From assembly GCA_016705065.1 (NCBI GenBank), contig JADIYY010000003.1, forward strand, positions 1 through 64,000: a stretch of DNA of 64,000 nt, read 5' to 3'. The translations under genes and the position numbers were made by a program. Below the pieces are notes generated by a model that had not been told where the DNA came from, searched no databases, and saw only the letters and a program-made list of their open reading frames with translations. Shown here in pieces: positions 30,181-39,938 of this stretch. The DNA is from Candidatus Aalborgiella aggregata (GTDB lineage: Bacteria; Pseudomonadota; Gammaproteobacteria; Burkholderiales; Burkholderiaceae_C). Each line of letters opens with the position of its first letter. The stretch's first letter is position 1.

Positions 30181-31260
30181 TTGAGCCTCTTTGGATCATT
30201 ATTTAACCGGCAGTCTCCACCACTTTTTGGGTTAGATATTACTTCGCCCAGTATTAAATTGGTTGAATTGAGTCAAACCTCAGCAAATGCTTGGGTTCTA
30301 GAAAAATGCGCGACCGAACCATTGGACTATGGTTGGGTTGTGGATGGGAGTATTGAAAATCCTGATGAGGTTTTACTGGCTTTAAAGCGCCTACTTAAAA
30401 AGACCGGCGTAAAGACCAAAAATGTCGCCATGGCGCTACCCCCGTCAGTGGTTATCACTAAAAAAATGATGGTTCCTGCTGGTTTAAGCGACATCGAGCT
30501 TGAAGAGCAAGTTGAAGCAGAGGCCAACCAATATATTCCATTTGCATTAGAAGAAGCCAGTTTAGATTTCTGCCGATTAGAAGAGCCGCCAAACGCACAA
30601 GGTGATGTTGAAGTCTTGATTGTGGCATCTCGCAAGGAAAAAGTTCAAGATCGACTCGCACTGGCTGAAGCTGCAGGACTCAACCTGAAAGTAATTGATG
30701 TTGAGTCGTATGCCTCTCGGTTATCACTGAATAGACTGATACAACAACTTCCCAACAATGGGGCGCAAGCCATTGTTGCTTTGTTTGACATTGGATCTCA
30801 ATCAAGCACCATGCAGGTATTGCAAGATGGCAAAGTTCTGTACGAGCGTGAGCAACCATTTGGTACAGCACAGCTGATGAAACTCATCGTAAGGCAATAC
30901 GGCTTGACCATGGAAGAGGCCGTCATCAAACGTCGGAATGCCGAATTGCCTAGCGACTACAAAGAAAGTGTCTTAATCCCATTTACGACTGGATTAAGTA
31001 ATGAAATTGGTCGCGCACTTCAATTTTTCTTCACAAGTTCAAAATACAACAGTGTCAATTATGTGATTCTGTCTGGTGAAGCCTCACAATTTAGTGGGCT
31101 GGGACAAACAGTTACTGATCAAACTTCTTTCCCTTGCATCGCTGCTAATCCATTTGAGGATATGCAAATCTCTAGCGGCGTGAGAGAGAAAAAATTGTCT
31201 AGCGAAGCGCCGACGTATTTAACAGCTTGCGGCTTGGCCATGCGGAGGTTCACCAAGTGA
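30181..31260 (+). CDS. pilM: Type IV pilus inner-membrane platform protein PilM
   Basis: 359-residue actin-like ATPase-fold protein that lines the cytoplasmic face of the pilus alignment complex and binds the PilN N-terminus. FGLDITSPSIKLVELS at the N-terminus is the phosphate-1 motif, with ALFDIGSQSSTMQVL (about 198) and YVILSGEASQFSGL (about 290) the other nucleotide-binding motifs. The start is TTG 30181: no ATG or GTG is in frame upstream of the conserved N-terminus. Its stop overlaps the pilN GTG start. Confidence 0.95.
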   Translation: MSLFGSLFNRQSPPLFGLDITSPSIKLVELSQTSANAWVLEKCATEPLDYGWVVDGSIENPDEVLLALKRLLKKTGVKTKNVAMALPPSVVITKKMMVPAGLSDIELEEQVEAEANQYIPFALEEASLDFCRLEEPPNAQGDVEVLIVASRKEKVQDRLALAEAAGLNLKVIDVESYASRLSLNRLIQQLPNNGAQAIVALFDIGSQSSTMQVLQDGKVLYEREQPFGTAQLMKLIVRQYGLTMEEAVIKRRNAELPSDYKESVLIPFTTGLSNEIGRALQFFFTSSKYNSVNYVILSGEASQFSGLGQTVTDQTSFPCIAANPFEDMQISSGVREKKLSSEAPTYLTACGLAMRRFTK

Positions 31261-31907
31261 TATTGATTAACCTGTTGCCGCATCGCGAGATAGCGAAAGT
31301 CAAAAGACGTGAATCATTCTTTGTATCTTTGGCCGCTTCCGCCCTGTTAGGTGGTTTGCTTGCTGGACTTATTTATGTTTGGTATCAAATTGAAATTACT
31401 GAGCAACAAGGTAGGAACATTGTTCTAAGCTCTGAAATAACTGGTTTGAATGCACAAATCAAAGAAGTAGCTTCGATAGAACAAGAAATTGCTGACTTGC
31501 GTGCAAGGCAAGGCGCTGTTGAAGACCTGCAAGCTGAACGCAATTTGCCCGTCCACCTGTTGAATGAACTTGTAAAGCGAGTACCTGATGGCGTGTATCT
31601 CAAAGGTATGAAGCAAGTAAATTCTTTGGTAACCCTCACCGGATCCGCACAATCGAATGAACGTGTTGCTGAACTTCTGAGAAATCTGTCAAACAACAGT
31701 CCGTTTGTCACCAAGCCAGAATTGGTTGAGATCATCGCGGGCTCAGCATCTCTTGGCGCAAAAGATCAAAGACGTGTGTCGAATTTTATAGTGAGTGTGC
31801 AATTAAAAAAGCTAACTAAAGACAAAGAAAGCGATACTTTTGCCAAAACTGGTACAGCCACTCCAACTTCCAGTTCATCACCGGTTAATTCGCCAGTAAA
31901 GAAATAG
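31257..31907 (+). CDS. pilN: Type IV pilus assembly protein PilN
   Basis: 216 residues from GTG 31257, which overlaps the pilM stop (GTGA) and has GGAGG 8 bp upstream. The N-terminus ILINLLPHRE is the PilM-binding signature of PilN. One transmembrane helix (about 22-45), a coiled-coil stretch (GLNAQIKEVASIEQEIADLRAR) and a periplasmic ferredoxin-like domain with GVYLKGMKQVNSLVTLTGSAQS follow. The Ser/Thr/Pro-rich tail is typical of betaproteobacteria. It pairs with PilO across the periplasm. Confidence 0.95.
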   Translation: MILINLLPHREIAKVKRRESFFVSLAASALLGGLLAGLIYVWYQIEITEQQGRNIVLSSEITGLNAQIKEVASIEQEIADLRARQGAVEDLQAERNLPVHLLNELVKRVPDGVYLKGMKQVNSLVTLTGSAQSNERVAELLRNLSNNSPFVTKPELVEIIAGSASLGAKDQRRVSNFIVSVQLKKLTKDKESDTFAKTGTATPTSSSSPVNSPVKK

Positions 31908-31943
31908 TATCTTCAGCACTCAAGCACAATTACGAAATTATTT

Positions 31944-32636
31944 ATGGCGACCTCAACACCTACAAAATTCGATTTAGTCAGAATACAAGAATCGATCATG
32001 TCCCAATTTCGGGGAACAGATCTGAATGACCCTGGTTCATGGAAATCGCTACCCAAATATTTGGCTTATGCATTGGTAACTTTGACAATTGTTGGTTTGC
32101 TATGGGCTTTTTGGCTCACAAATTCCAGAGATACACTTTTAGCCGAAGAAGTAAAAGAGACAGATTTGCGTACTGAATACTCAAAAAAATTAGCCAAAGC
32201 AGCAAATCTGGAGGCACTTAAAAAACAACGTACCCAAGTTATGCAATATGTTACTGAACTTGAGAAGCAGCTGCCCAGTAAAGCAGAAATGGATGCCTTG
32301 CTTTCGGATATCAATCAAGCAGGAATTGGTAGAAAGCTACAATTTGATTTATTCAAACCTGGTCAGGTCAAACTTCAAGACTACTACGCAGAACTCCCTA
32401 TTGCTGTAAAAGTGACTGGTGGGTACCATGATATTGGCTCTTTCGTCGCGGACGTAGCAGATCTTTCGCGAATTGTGACTTTAACAAATCTGAGTGTGAC
32501 ACCAGTTACTGGCAGAGATGGCATTTTGTCTTTAGAAGCCACTACGAATACTTTCCGCTACCTCGACTCTGAGGAACTCGCTACCCAAAGAAAAGCGAAA
32601 GCGGATAAAGCCAAAGCTGCAGGAGCTAAGCCATGA
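31944..32636 (+). CDS. pilO: Type IV pilus assembly protein PilO
   Basis: 230 residues: cytoplasmic N-terminal part, one transmembrane helix (about 37-58), a coiled coil (DLRTEYSKKLAKAANLEALKKQ), the conserved LEKQLPSKAEMDALLSDINQ and GRKLQFDLFKPG blocks, then the periplasmic domain. It forms heterodimers with PilN and links the platform to PilP/PilQ. The ATG is 36 bp after pilN, and its stop overlaps the pilP start as ATGA. The C-terminus is Lys/Ala-rich. Confidence 0.95.
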   Translation: MATSTPTKFDLVRIQESIMSQFRGTDLNDPGSWKSLPKYLAYALVTLTIVGLLWAFWLTNSRDTLLAEEVKETDLRTEYSKKLAKAANLEALKKQRTQVMQYVTELEKQLPSKAEMDALLSDINQAGIGRKLQFDLFKPGQVKLQDYYAELPIAVKVTGGYHDIGSFVADVADLSRIVTLTNLSVTPVTGRDGILSLEATTNTFRYLDSEELATQRKAKADKAKAAGAKP

Positions 32637-33196
32637 TTCCCGCTACTTTTAGCAACATATCTACATTTCGGATAGCTGCTTGCCTCAGTCTGATTGCTTT
32701 AACAGGTTGTTTTAATTCAAAAAATGATGAATTAAAACAATGGATGGTAGCTGAACGTGGCAACACAGTTGCGCAAGTAAAGCCTGTTTCTGAACCAAAG
32801 AAATTTATTCCCCAAGCATACGACCAGGCCTCAGAAATTTCACCTTTTAACAATCAAAAACTATTGCAAGCTCTGCGTCGAGATAACACTCAATCCAGCA
32901 CAAGCTTGGCACTGCTTTCGCCAGAACTTTCTAGACGAAAAGAAGCATTAGAGAGCGCGCCCCTCGATACGATATCAATGGTTGGCAGCATTGATAAAAA
33001 CAAATCCAAAGTTGGTTTATTGAAGGTTGACAAGTTGCTCTATCAAGTAAAGGTTGGCAACTATATTGGTCAAAATTATGGCCGTATTACAAAAATAACA
33101 GACTCAGAAATCGTGCTCAGGGAAATAGTACAAGACGCTGCAGGCGAATGGATTGAACGAATAGCGAACTTGCAATTGCAAGGCAATGAAAAATGA
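32633..33196 (+). CDS. pilP: Type IV pilus lipoprotein PilP
   Basis: 187 residues. A lipoprotein signal ends in ALTGC (Cys about 25), followed by DELKQWMVAERG, an N-terminal segment that binds PilN/PilO. A proline/serine linker and a C-terminal beta domain follow (DTISMVGSIDKNKSKVGLLKVD, YQVKVGNYIGQNYGRITKI), which docks on the N0 domain of PilQ. The start overlaps the pilO stop and the stop overlaps the pilQ start, so the three are translationally coupled. Confidence 0.95.
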   Translation: MIPATFSNISTFRIAACLSLIALTGCFNSKNDELKQWMVAERGNTVAQVKPVSEPKKFIPQAYDQASEISPFNNQKLLQALRRDNTQSSTSLALLSPELSRRKEALESAPLDTISMVGSIDKNKSKVGLLKVDKLLYQVKVGNYIGQNYGRITKITDSEIVLREIVQDAAGEWIERIANLQLQGNEK

Positions 33197-35376
33197 ACAT
33201 ACTAAATAACCATTTCATCAAACAATTCCACTTACACGCCAAAATGTTGATGCGTTATTCTGCATTAATACTGGGATTCATGATGTGTTCGACAATACAT
33301 GCAAACGCACAAAATGCAATCGAATCCGTCACAGGATCAACACAATCAGGTGTTGAAGTCATAAAAATTGGATTTTCACAAGCTATTAGCACACTTCCAA
33401 CAGGTTTCGCAATACAGTCGCCTGCACGTATCGTATTAGATTTCCCCAATGTAGCCAGTGGAGTTACACCCTCAACTATTTCCATGAGCCAAGGAAATAC
33501 CCGTTCTGCAAATGTTGTACAAGCTGGCGAACGCACTCGTGTTGTTCTCAATTTAAAACAGCCAGTCAGTTTTAAAACACAAATTCAAGATAAATCACTG
33601 CTTGTTTTGCTTGAAGCACCAGCTATCAGTGCGAATTCATCTCCTGCTACTGCATTTGCAGAGAATTTAAATCGCGAGGACACCTTATCAATAAAGGATG
33701 TTGATTTCCGACGTGGTGCAGATAATGCTGGTCGAATCGTTGTTGATTTAGCTAACAATCAAGTTGGCGTCGACATCAAACAACAAGGACAAACATTGGT
33801 CGTTGAATTTTTAAAATCGACAATGCCTGAAGGATTACGCAAACGACTTGATGTCACAGATTATGGTACTCCTGTTCAATTCATCTCAACATTCCAAACT
33901 GGCGACCGAGTTCGAATGGTGATAGAGCCAAAAGGCAACTGGGAGCATTCCGCGTACCAGGCTAATAATCAATTTGTTGTCGAAGTCCGTCAACAAAAAG
34001 TTGACCCTGCAAAGTTAACTCAAGGCATTGGCTACACGGGTGAGAAGTTGTCGTTAAACTTTCAAAACATTGAAGTTCGATCACTTTTGCAAGTAATCGC
34101 CGATTTCACAAATTTCAACATCATCACGTCTGACTCAGTATCAGGTGCTGTGACCTTGCGACTCAAAGATGTTCCATGGGATCAAGCATTGGATATTATT
34201 CTCCAAACTAAAAATCTAGGAATGCGTAAAACAGGGAATGTGCTACGTATTGCCCCCAAAGACGAATTGGCTGCACAAGAAAAACAGGACTTTGAGGCTA
34301 AGGCTGCCATTCAAAATATTGAACCATTGGTGACTCAATCCTTTCAGTTGAATTACACCAAAGCCGCCGACATCGCATTACAGCTACAGCCTAGCTCAAA
34401 CTCTACTGGCAACAGTTCAACAGGAGGGACATCACGAGGCTTACTTTCTTCTCGAGGTAGCGTCATTGCTGAGCCAAGAACCAATCAACTTTTTGTAACC
34501 GATGTCCCATCTAAGTTGGCTCAGGTTCAGGAAATGATAACAAAACTGGATATCGCCGTTCGACAAGTTTTGATTGAAGCGAGAATTGTTGAAGCGGCAG
34601 ATACTTTTGGAAAATCATTGGGGGTCAAATGGGGTGGAAGTGACCAAACTGGTCAGCGTGGTGGTGTGCCTGGTTACCAATTAACTAAAGGTACAAACGG
34701 CGGTAACAGAATAGCCTTCGCAGGAAGCTATGATGCCGTTTCTGCAACAACTGGCGAAACTACTGGTAGCCTTAATACTCAATTAATCAACTTGGCGGCA
34801 GCAGGACTAAATGGCTACAGCCCAGCAGGCATAGGTATCTCACTATTTAGCAGCGTTGCTGGGCGGTTCTTGAATTTGGAATTGTCTGCACTGGAATCTG
34901 ACGGGAACGGCAAAGTTGTGGCCAGCCCTCGTATCGTAACGGCAGATCAAGTTAAAGCGTTAATCGAACAAGGAACGGAATACCCTTATCAAGTTGCTTC
35001 TGCCAGCGGAGCTACATCGCTTGCATTCCGGAAGGCAAATTTGAAACTTGAAGTTACCCCTCAGATTACCCCTGAGGGCAACATCATTTTAGATTTGGAT
35101 ATCAATAAAGATAGTCGTGGCGAAACCACATTGCAAGGGATTGCGATCAATACAAAACACATCAAGACTCAGGTATTAGTTGAAAACGGCGGCACAGTCG
35201 TCATAGGTGGCATTTTCCTTTTAGAAGAAACTTTAGATGAAACCAAGGTCCCTGTCTTAGGCGATGTTCCATTATTGGGAAATCTGTTTAAAACTAAAAC
35301 ACGTAAATCTGAAAAACGAGAACTTTTGGTATTCATTACTCCAAAAATGATTTCAGACCGAACGTCTGCGCGTTGA
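33193..35376 (+). CDS. pilQ: Type IV pilus outer-membrane secretin PilQ
   Basis: 727 residues. Signal peptide, two AMIN domains that bind peptidoglycan (about 40-260), an STN/N0 domain beginning GEKLSLNFQNIEVRSLLQVIADFTNFNII (about 280), an N1 domain, and the secretin barrel with VLIEARIVEA, VVASPRIVTADQVKA and the VENGGTVVIGGIF/VPVLGDVPLLGNLFK signature. It forms the outer-membrane pore through which the pilus extends and retracts. aroK and aroB follow, the usual order in proteobacteria. Confidence 0.97.
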   Translation: MNILNNHFIKQFHLHAKMLMRYSALILGFMMCSTIHANAQNAIESVTGSTQSGVEVIKIGFSQAISTLPTGFAIQSPARIVLDFPNVASGVTPSTISMSQGNTRSANVVQAGERTRVVLNLKQPVSFKTQIQDKSLLVLLEAPAISANSSPATAFAENLNREDTLSIKDVDFRRGADNAGRIVVDLANNQVGVDIKQQGQTLVVEFLKSTMPEGLRKRLDVTDYGTPVQFISTFQTGDRVRMVIEPKGNWEHSAYQANNQFVVEVRQQKVDPAKLTQGIGYTGEKLSLNFQNIEVRSLLQVIADFTNFNIITSDSVSGAVTLRLKDVPWDQALDIILQTKNLGMRKTGNVLRIAPKDELAAQEKQDFEAKAAIQNIEPLVTQSFQLNYTKAADIALQLQPSSNSTGNSSTGGTSRGLLSSRGSVIAEPRTNQLFVTDVPSKLAQVQEMITKLDIAVRQVLIEARIVEAADTFGKSLGVKWGGSDQTGQRGGVPGYQLTKGTNGGNRIAFAGSYDAVSATTGETTGSLNTQLINLAAAGLNGYSPAGIGISLFSSVAGRFLNLELSALESDGNGKVVASPRIVTADQVKALIEQGTEYPYQVASASGATSLAFRKANLKLEVTPQITPEGNIILDLDINKDSRGETTLQGIAINTKHIKTQVLVENGGTVVIGGIFLLEETLDETKVPVLGDVPLLGNLFKTKTRKSEKRELLVFITPKMISDRTSAR

Positions 35377-35395
35377 TCGTGTTCTTCTCAGGAAG

Positions 35396-35944
35396 GTGAC
35401 TTTATCACTCGTGGGTTCAGATATCTGCATAGCACTTGTTGGCCTACCGGGAAGCGGGAAATCGACACTGGGGCGTCAACTCGCCAAACGCTTGCAGTTG
35501 CCCTTTGTTGATACAGACCACCTTATTGAACAACGTCTTGGTTGCACCATTCGCGAGTATTTCGAACGCGAAGGCGAGGATGCGTTTCGCGACTATGAGC
35601 AGTCTATACTTGACGAAATAACCATTTCGCATCAAGGTATTATTTCAACTGGTGGCGGTAGCGTGCTGCGCTCCCAAAATAGACACAATCTGCATGAAAG
35701 ATGCACAGTTGTGTATTTAAGAGCATCACCTGAAGAAATTTATCGACGCTTGAAACACGATACCAAACGCCCGTTATTGCAGGTCAATGACTTGTTAAAA
35801 CGGTTACGCGAATTATTTGAACTTCGAGACCCTCTTTATACAGAAGCTTCTCATTTCGCCGTTGATATCGCACGTCCTTCATCTGCCAGCCTACTTAATA
35901 TGACGATTATGCAGCTCGAATTAGCGGGTGTCATTCCAAAATAG
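35396..35944 (+). CDS. aroK: Shikimate kinase
   Basis: About 182 residues. It phosphorylates shikimate with ATP in the aromatic amino acid pathway. The Walker A GLPGSGKSTLG lies near residue 18, the substrate Asp in DTDHLIE near 39, GGGSVL near 87 and the lid RRLKHDTKRPLL near 118. The start is uncertain: GTG 35396 has AGGAAG almost abutting it, and GTG 35411 would be a tidy start nearer the P-loop but sits farther from that site. It lies 19 bp after pilQ and is probably co-transcribed with it. Confidence 0.95.
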   Translation: MTLSLVGSDICIALVGLPGSGKSTLGRQLAKRLQLPFVDTDHLIEQRLGCTIREYFEREGEDAFRDYEQSILDEITISHQGIISTGGGSVLRSQNRHNLHERCTVVYLRASPEEIYRRLKHDTKRPLLQVNDLLKRLRELFELRDPLYTEASHFAVDIARPSSASLLNMTIMQLELAGVIPK

Positions 35945-35970
35945 TGCAACGCCTCTTCTAAAATACTGTC

Positions 35971-37083
35971 ATGGATAAAAGTCAAGCATCACAAATAGTC
36001 TCTATCAATTTAGAAACGCGTAGTTACGATATTCATATTGGAAAAGGTCTTTTAAATAACGCTAGTCTTATTAAAAACTTACCCAATGCAAACAGTGCCG
36101 CAATCGTTACGAATACGACAGTGTCACCTTTGTATGCAAACCAACTAGAGAAGGCATTGCGAAGTAAATATCGTGATATTCACACCATAGTGATTCAAGA
36201 TGGAGAGTCATATAAGACATGGGAAACATTAAATACTATTTTTGATGAATTGCTCAAACTCTCATGTGATCGTAAAACTACTTTATTTGCGTTAGGTGGT
36301 GGTGTTGTCGGTGACATTACAGGTTTTGCTGCCTCTTGTTACATGAGGGGCATACCATTTGTTCAAGTACCAACAACGTTACTAGCCCAAGTTGACTCAT
36401 CCGTTGGCGGGAAAACAGGTATCAATCACCCGTTGGGAAAAAATATGATTGGCTCGTTTTACCAACCCAAATTGGTTTTGTGTGACATCAATACTTTCGA
36501 CACTTTGCCTCAGCGTGAACTCAGCGCCGGATTGGCGGAAGTCATCAAATACGGCCCCATAGCTGATCTAGAGTTTCTATCTTGGCTTGAATCTAATATG
36601 GATGCTTTGCTAGCGAAAGATAACGATGCATTAGCGTACGCCATAAAACGAAGTTGCGAAATTAAGGCTCAGGTTGTTAGCCAAGACGAAAGGGAATCCG
36701 GAATTCGCGCAATCTTGAACTATGGCCATACTTTTGGGCATGCTATTGAAACGGGATTGGGTTACGGGCAATGGCTACACGGTGAAGCTGTTGGGTGTGG
36801 TATGGTGCTGGCAGCTCATTTGTCCAAACGACTTGGCTATGTAGATGAAGCTTATGTCTCGCGTTTGACAGCACTTATCAAACGTGCGGGCTTGCCCGTT
36901 GTAGCACCGGCCTTAGGAACAAGCTCAGAAACCAGCGCTAATCGATACTTATCGCTGATGCGAATTGATAAAAAAGCTGAAGCAGGTGAGATTCAATTTG
37001 TATTAATTAAGCAATCTGGGCAATGCATCATCCAAAGTGCGCCAGATGATTTAGTGCGCGAAGTCATCGCACTCTGTAGTTGA
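35971..37083 (+). CDS. aroB: 3-dehydroquinate synthase
   Basis: 370 residues. It uses NAD and a divalent metal to convert DAHP to 3-dehydroquinate, the second shikimate step. Characteristic blocks are DGESYKTWETL, ALGGGVVGDITGFAASCYMRGIPFVQVPTTLLAQVD (cofactor and substrate binding), SSVGGKTGINHPLGKN, and the metal-binding LAEVIKYG and LNYGHTFGHAIE (His ligands). It follows aroK by 26 bp. Length and motif spacing are normal. Confidence 0.98.
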   Translation: MDKSQASQIVSINLETRSYDIHIGKGLLNNASLIKNLPNANSAAIVTNTTVSPLYANQLEKALRSKYRDIHTIVIQDGESYKTWETLNTIFDELLKLSCDRKTTLFALGGGVVGDITGFAASCYMRGIPFVQVPTTLLAQVDSSVGGKTGINHPLGKNMIGSFYQPKLVLCDINTFDTLPQRELSAGLAEVIKYGPIADLEFLSWLESNMDALLAKDNDALAYAIKRSCEIKAQVVSQDERESGIRAILNYGHTFGHAIETGLGYGQWLHGEAVGCGMVLAAHLSKRLGYVDEAYVSRLTALIKRAGLPVVAPALGTSSETSANRYLSLMRIDKKAEAGEIQFVLIKQSGQCIIQSAPDDLVREVIALCS

Positions 37084-37118
37084 AATCTTGATTCATTTGG
37101 TCAAATCTTAAGACTGTC

Positions 37119-37697
37119 ATGATTTCTACGAATGGTCCTACATCACAAGTCATTTCAGATAGTCAACAGTGGCTAGAACGGGCTGTCATTGGCTTAAACC
37201 TGTGCCCATTCGCCAAATCAGTTCATGTGAAAAGTTTGATCCGCTATGCGATAAGCGATGCAAAATCTGAATCTGAATTACTCGCCGATTTACAAAGTGA
37301 ATTAATCTTTTTAAATTCCGTTTCACCAACAATTACTGATACAACATTACTGATTGCGCCAATGTGCTTGCATGATTTTTTGGAATTCAATCAATTTATT
37401 CTTAAAGCTAATAAGTCATTAACCAAACTTGATTTAGATGGCATTTTTCAAATTGCCACCCTGCACCCACAATATCAATTTGCAGGTACCGATGTTGACG
37501 ACATCACCAATTACACCAACCGCGCACCCTACCCCACTTTGCATTTGCTACGAGAATCCAGTATTGATCGTGCCCTGCAAGCCATACCAAATGCCGAATC
37601 TATTTTTGAAGTCAATATGAATACCATGCGACGAATAGGTTTAGAGGGATGGCGAGATTTAGGCTTACGAGTAGCGACCACAACCATATCAGAATGA
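37119..37697 (+). CDS. DUF1415 family protein
   Basis: 192 residues matching the DUF1415 family as I know it: an early QWLERAVIGLNLCPFAKSV segment with a conserved Cys, then GIFQIATLHPQYQFAGTDVDDITNYTNRAPYP, which is strongly conserved in the family, and a PTLHLLRESSIDRA helix. No enzymatic function is established to my knowledge; the conserved Cys, His and Asp residues hint at metal or substrate binding. It is downstream of aroB and its stop overlaps the next start (ATGA). Confidence 0.87.
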   Translation: MISTNGPTSQVISDSQQWLERAVIGLNLCPFAKSVHVKSLIRYAISDAKSESELLADLQSELIFLNSVSPTITDTTLLIAPMCLHDFLEFNQFILKANKSLTKLDLDGIFQIATLHPQYQFAGTDVDDITNYTNRAPYPTLHLLRESSIDRALQAIPNAESIFEVNMNTMRRIGLEGWRDLGLRVATTTISE

Positions 37698-38587
37698 TGA
37701 CGTCTAACGCCAAAATCATTGTAAAAACGTCATTACAACCTGCAGCTGCAGAAATTCGTGCTGGACAATCCATCGAACTTCTCAAAGAACTTCACATACT
37801 TACTCGAGAAGGCAAACTCAACCAAGACACTCGCCGAAAATTAAAGCAGGTCTATCACCTTTACGGCTTTATAGAAAAACTAATGCTCGAAATTTGCCAG
37901 TCTGGCAAGCCTTTTAGTTTGGCGGATCATGGCGCAGGTAAATCTTATTTGGGTTTCATTCTCTATGATTTGTTCTTCAATGACCAAAGGCCAGTTGCAA
38001 CCAATGCACTGCGTGAAGGCCATATTTACGGCATTGAAACTAGATCAGACTTGGTACAAAAATCCCAAGAATTGGCAGAGCGACTGGGATTTAAGAACAT
38101 GTCTTTTATCAACATGTCAGTTGAACAAGCGACACATGTCAATGCCCTTCCAGATCACATTGATATTGTTACAGCATTGCATGCTTGTGATACAGCAACA
38201 GATGATGCGATTGACTTTGGGCTTAAAAAAACAGCCAGATACATGGTTCTTGTTCCATGTTGTCAAGCAGAAATCGCAGCTTGTTTGCGCAACAAACGCG
38301 GTCTTGAAATCGCCAAAAAACCACTAGCTGAACTTTGGCGACATCCGCTACACACCAGAGAATTAGGAAGCCAAATCACCAATGTTTTGCGCTGTTTGTA
38401 TTTGGAGGCCTGCGGCTATCAAGTCACGGTGACTGAGCTTGTAGGATGGGAGCATAGCTTGAAAAATGAACTCATGCTGGCCAAATTTACTGGAATTAAA
38501 AAGAGCACATCTGCCAATCATTTACGCGAAATATTATTGCAATTTGGTTTGGAACAATTATTACATACACGCTACCACCTACTTTGA
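37694..38587 (+). CDS. SAM-dependent methyltransferase, METTL25-like (Methyltransf_32 type)
   Basis: About 297 residues from ATG 37694, overlapping the DUF1415 stop. A helical N-terminal region (DTRRKLKQVYHLYGFIEKLM) precedes a Rossmann fold whose motif I is LADHGAGKSYLGF (about residue 76). Motif IV is ALHACDTATDDAI, followed by a VPCCQAE motif with paired Cys typical of this family. The substrate is not known; some relatives act on RNA or protein. It ends 5 bp from the convergent gspC stop. Confidence 0.75.
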   Translation: MMTSNAKIIVKTSLQPAAAEIRAGQSIELLKELHILTREGKLNQDTRRKLKQVYHLYGFIEKLMLEICQSGKPFSLADHGAGKSYLGFILYDLFFNDQRPVATNALREGHIYGIETRSDLVQKSQELAERLGFKNMSFINMSVEQATHVNALPDHIDIVTALHACDTATDDAIDFGLKKTARYMVLVPCCQAEIAACLRNKRGLEIAKKPLAELWRHPLHTRELGSQITNVLRCLYLEACGYQVTVTELVGWEHSLKNELMLAKFTGIKKSTSANHLREILLQFGLEQLLHTRYHLL

Positions 38588-38592
38588 AATTA

Positions 38593-39393
38593 CTATTTCA
38601 TTGACGATTTATCGGCAGAGGTACTTGAGAGCGCTCGGCTAGAAGTAAGTGGAGCATTTAACTGCTCAACCTGTGCCATGGAACCAACTGGTGTCGTATT
38701 GGTGTCTTGACTAGTGTATTTACTTACCGCCCGTACTGACGGAGAAGGTAACAGTCCAGAAACACTCGCTGAAGCACCAGAGTTACTTTCAGATGGATTA
38801 GAGGCACCAGGTGTCGAGTTATTCGGTTCTACAGCATTATTCCGCATCGGTAATGGTATGCGTGGTGTATTTGAACTAGCATTAGCTGAATTTGTATTGA
38901 CAACGATGCCTGTTGTCGGCTGGCGAGCCTGTAAAGTCAAAGACATCTCCTCTGCACTTGATTTACTACTGACTAAAGTAACCCCTGTACGCGATAACGA
39001 TTTGAGTTTCCATAACTCCGTAATTTGACTTCCAACCCCATGCGGTTTGGCGGGCTTGCCGTCAACAGCAATCAAAGCAATTCCACCACCTGAGTTTGTA
39101 TTGGCAATACCATGCAGGACAAAATTTGCATTTATCGCCGTGCTTATTGGCTTATTTCCAATGGACCCACTAGAACCCAAAAGCTGGGCAACTGCTTGTG
39201 TTTCCACGACTTTGACAGGAACTATTCCTGCAGGAATGGCACTAATTGGCTTGAATTTAGTAAACTTAAAACCCCAATAGACAACACATAAAAGCACGAA
39301 CATCCAAATTGCAAATGTAACTAGCCGTACAAGCCAATTATTGCCTGTACTGAATGTTTGATTAGATCCGATTCGTGATAATTTTGAATTCAT
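38593..39393 (-). CDS. gspC: Type II secretion protein GspC (short, HR domain only)
   Basis: 266 residues. One transmembrane helix (about 20-42) is followed by a homology-region domain (ANFVLHGIANTNSGGGIALIAVDGKPAKPHGVGSQITELWKLKSL) that contacts the GspD N0 domain. A Ser/Asn/Thr-rich tail of about 110 residues replaces the PDZ domain found in many GspC proteins. It is divergent from gspG across 70 bp, the usual Burkholderiales layout. It links the inner-membrane platform to the secretin. The tail function is unknown. Confidence 0.85.
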   Translation of the reverse strand: MNSKLSRIGSNQTFSTGNNWLVRLVTFAIWMFVLLCVVYWGFKFTKFKPISAIPAGIVPVKVVETQAVAQLLGSSGSIGNKPISTAINANFVLHGIANTNSGGGIALIAVDGKPAKPHGVGSQITELWKLKSLSRTGVTLVSSKSSAEEMSLTLQARQPTTGIVVNTNSANASSNTPRIPLPMRNNAVEPNNSTPGASNPSESNSGASASVSGLLPSPSVRAVSKYTSQDTNTTPVGSMAQVEQLNAPLTSSRALSSTSADKSSMK

Positions 39394-39463
39394 GTATTGC
39401 GATTATGATGAGCTACAGCAGCGTCAGTTTGACAGTAAATACCTATATAGAGGAAAGTGGTCG

Positions 39464-39916
39464 ATGAAAGTTCAGATAAATTTACAGAGTTCATATTGTC
39501 ATCAAACAGCACAAAGAGGATTTACCCTCATTGAGTTGATGGTTGTTTTGGCGATTATTGCAGGAATGGCTGCTCTAATCGTACCGAATTTAATGGACAG
39601 CGCCGACGAAGGCAAAAGCACCTCGGCCAAAGTTGATGTAAGCACAATTGCTCAGGCCTTAGATCGGTATAAACTAGATAACCAAGCTTATCCCAGCACT
39701 GAGCAAGGACTCCAAGCATTGGTTGAGCGTCCTACGACAGGGAATTCAGTACCGAATTGGAAACAAACCATTAAAAAGCTCCCCAATGACCCTTGGGGAA
39801 GGCCCTATCAATATTTGAACCCAGGTATCAAAAACGAAGTAGATGTCATGTCCTTCGGTGCTGATGGCGCAACAGGCGGTGAAGGCAAGAATGCCGACAT
39901 AGGCTCTTGGCAATAA
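39464..39916 (+). CDS. gspG: Type II secretion major pseudopilin GspG
   Basis: 150 residues from ATG 39464, chosen for GAGGAAA upstream and a normal short leader. The prepilin peptidase site is in RGFTLIELMVV (cleavage after Gly, Glu at +5). The C-terminal signature LPNDPWGRPYQYLNPG and the GADGATGGEGKNADIGSW end are diagnostic of the major pseudopilin with its calcium site. It polymerises into the pseudopilus that pushes substrates through GspD. First gene of the main gsp operon. Confidence 0.95.
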   Translation: MKVQINLQSSYCHQTAQRGFTLIELMVVLAIIAGMAALIVPNLMDSADEGKSTSAKVDVSTIAQALDRYKLDNQAYPSTEQGLQALVERPTTGNSVPNWKQTIKKLPNDPWGRPYQYLNPGIKNEVDVMSFGADGATGGEGKNADIGSWQ

Positions 39917-39938
39917 TCAAGACAGTTTGTCTACCACG

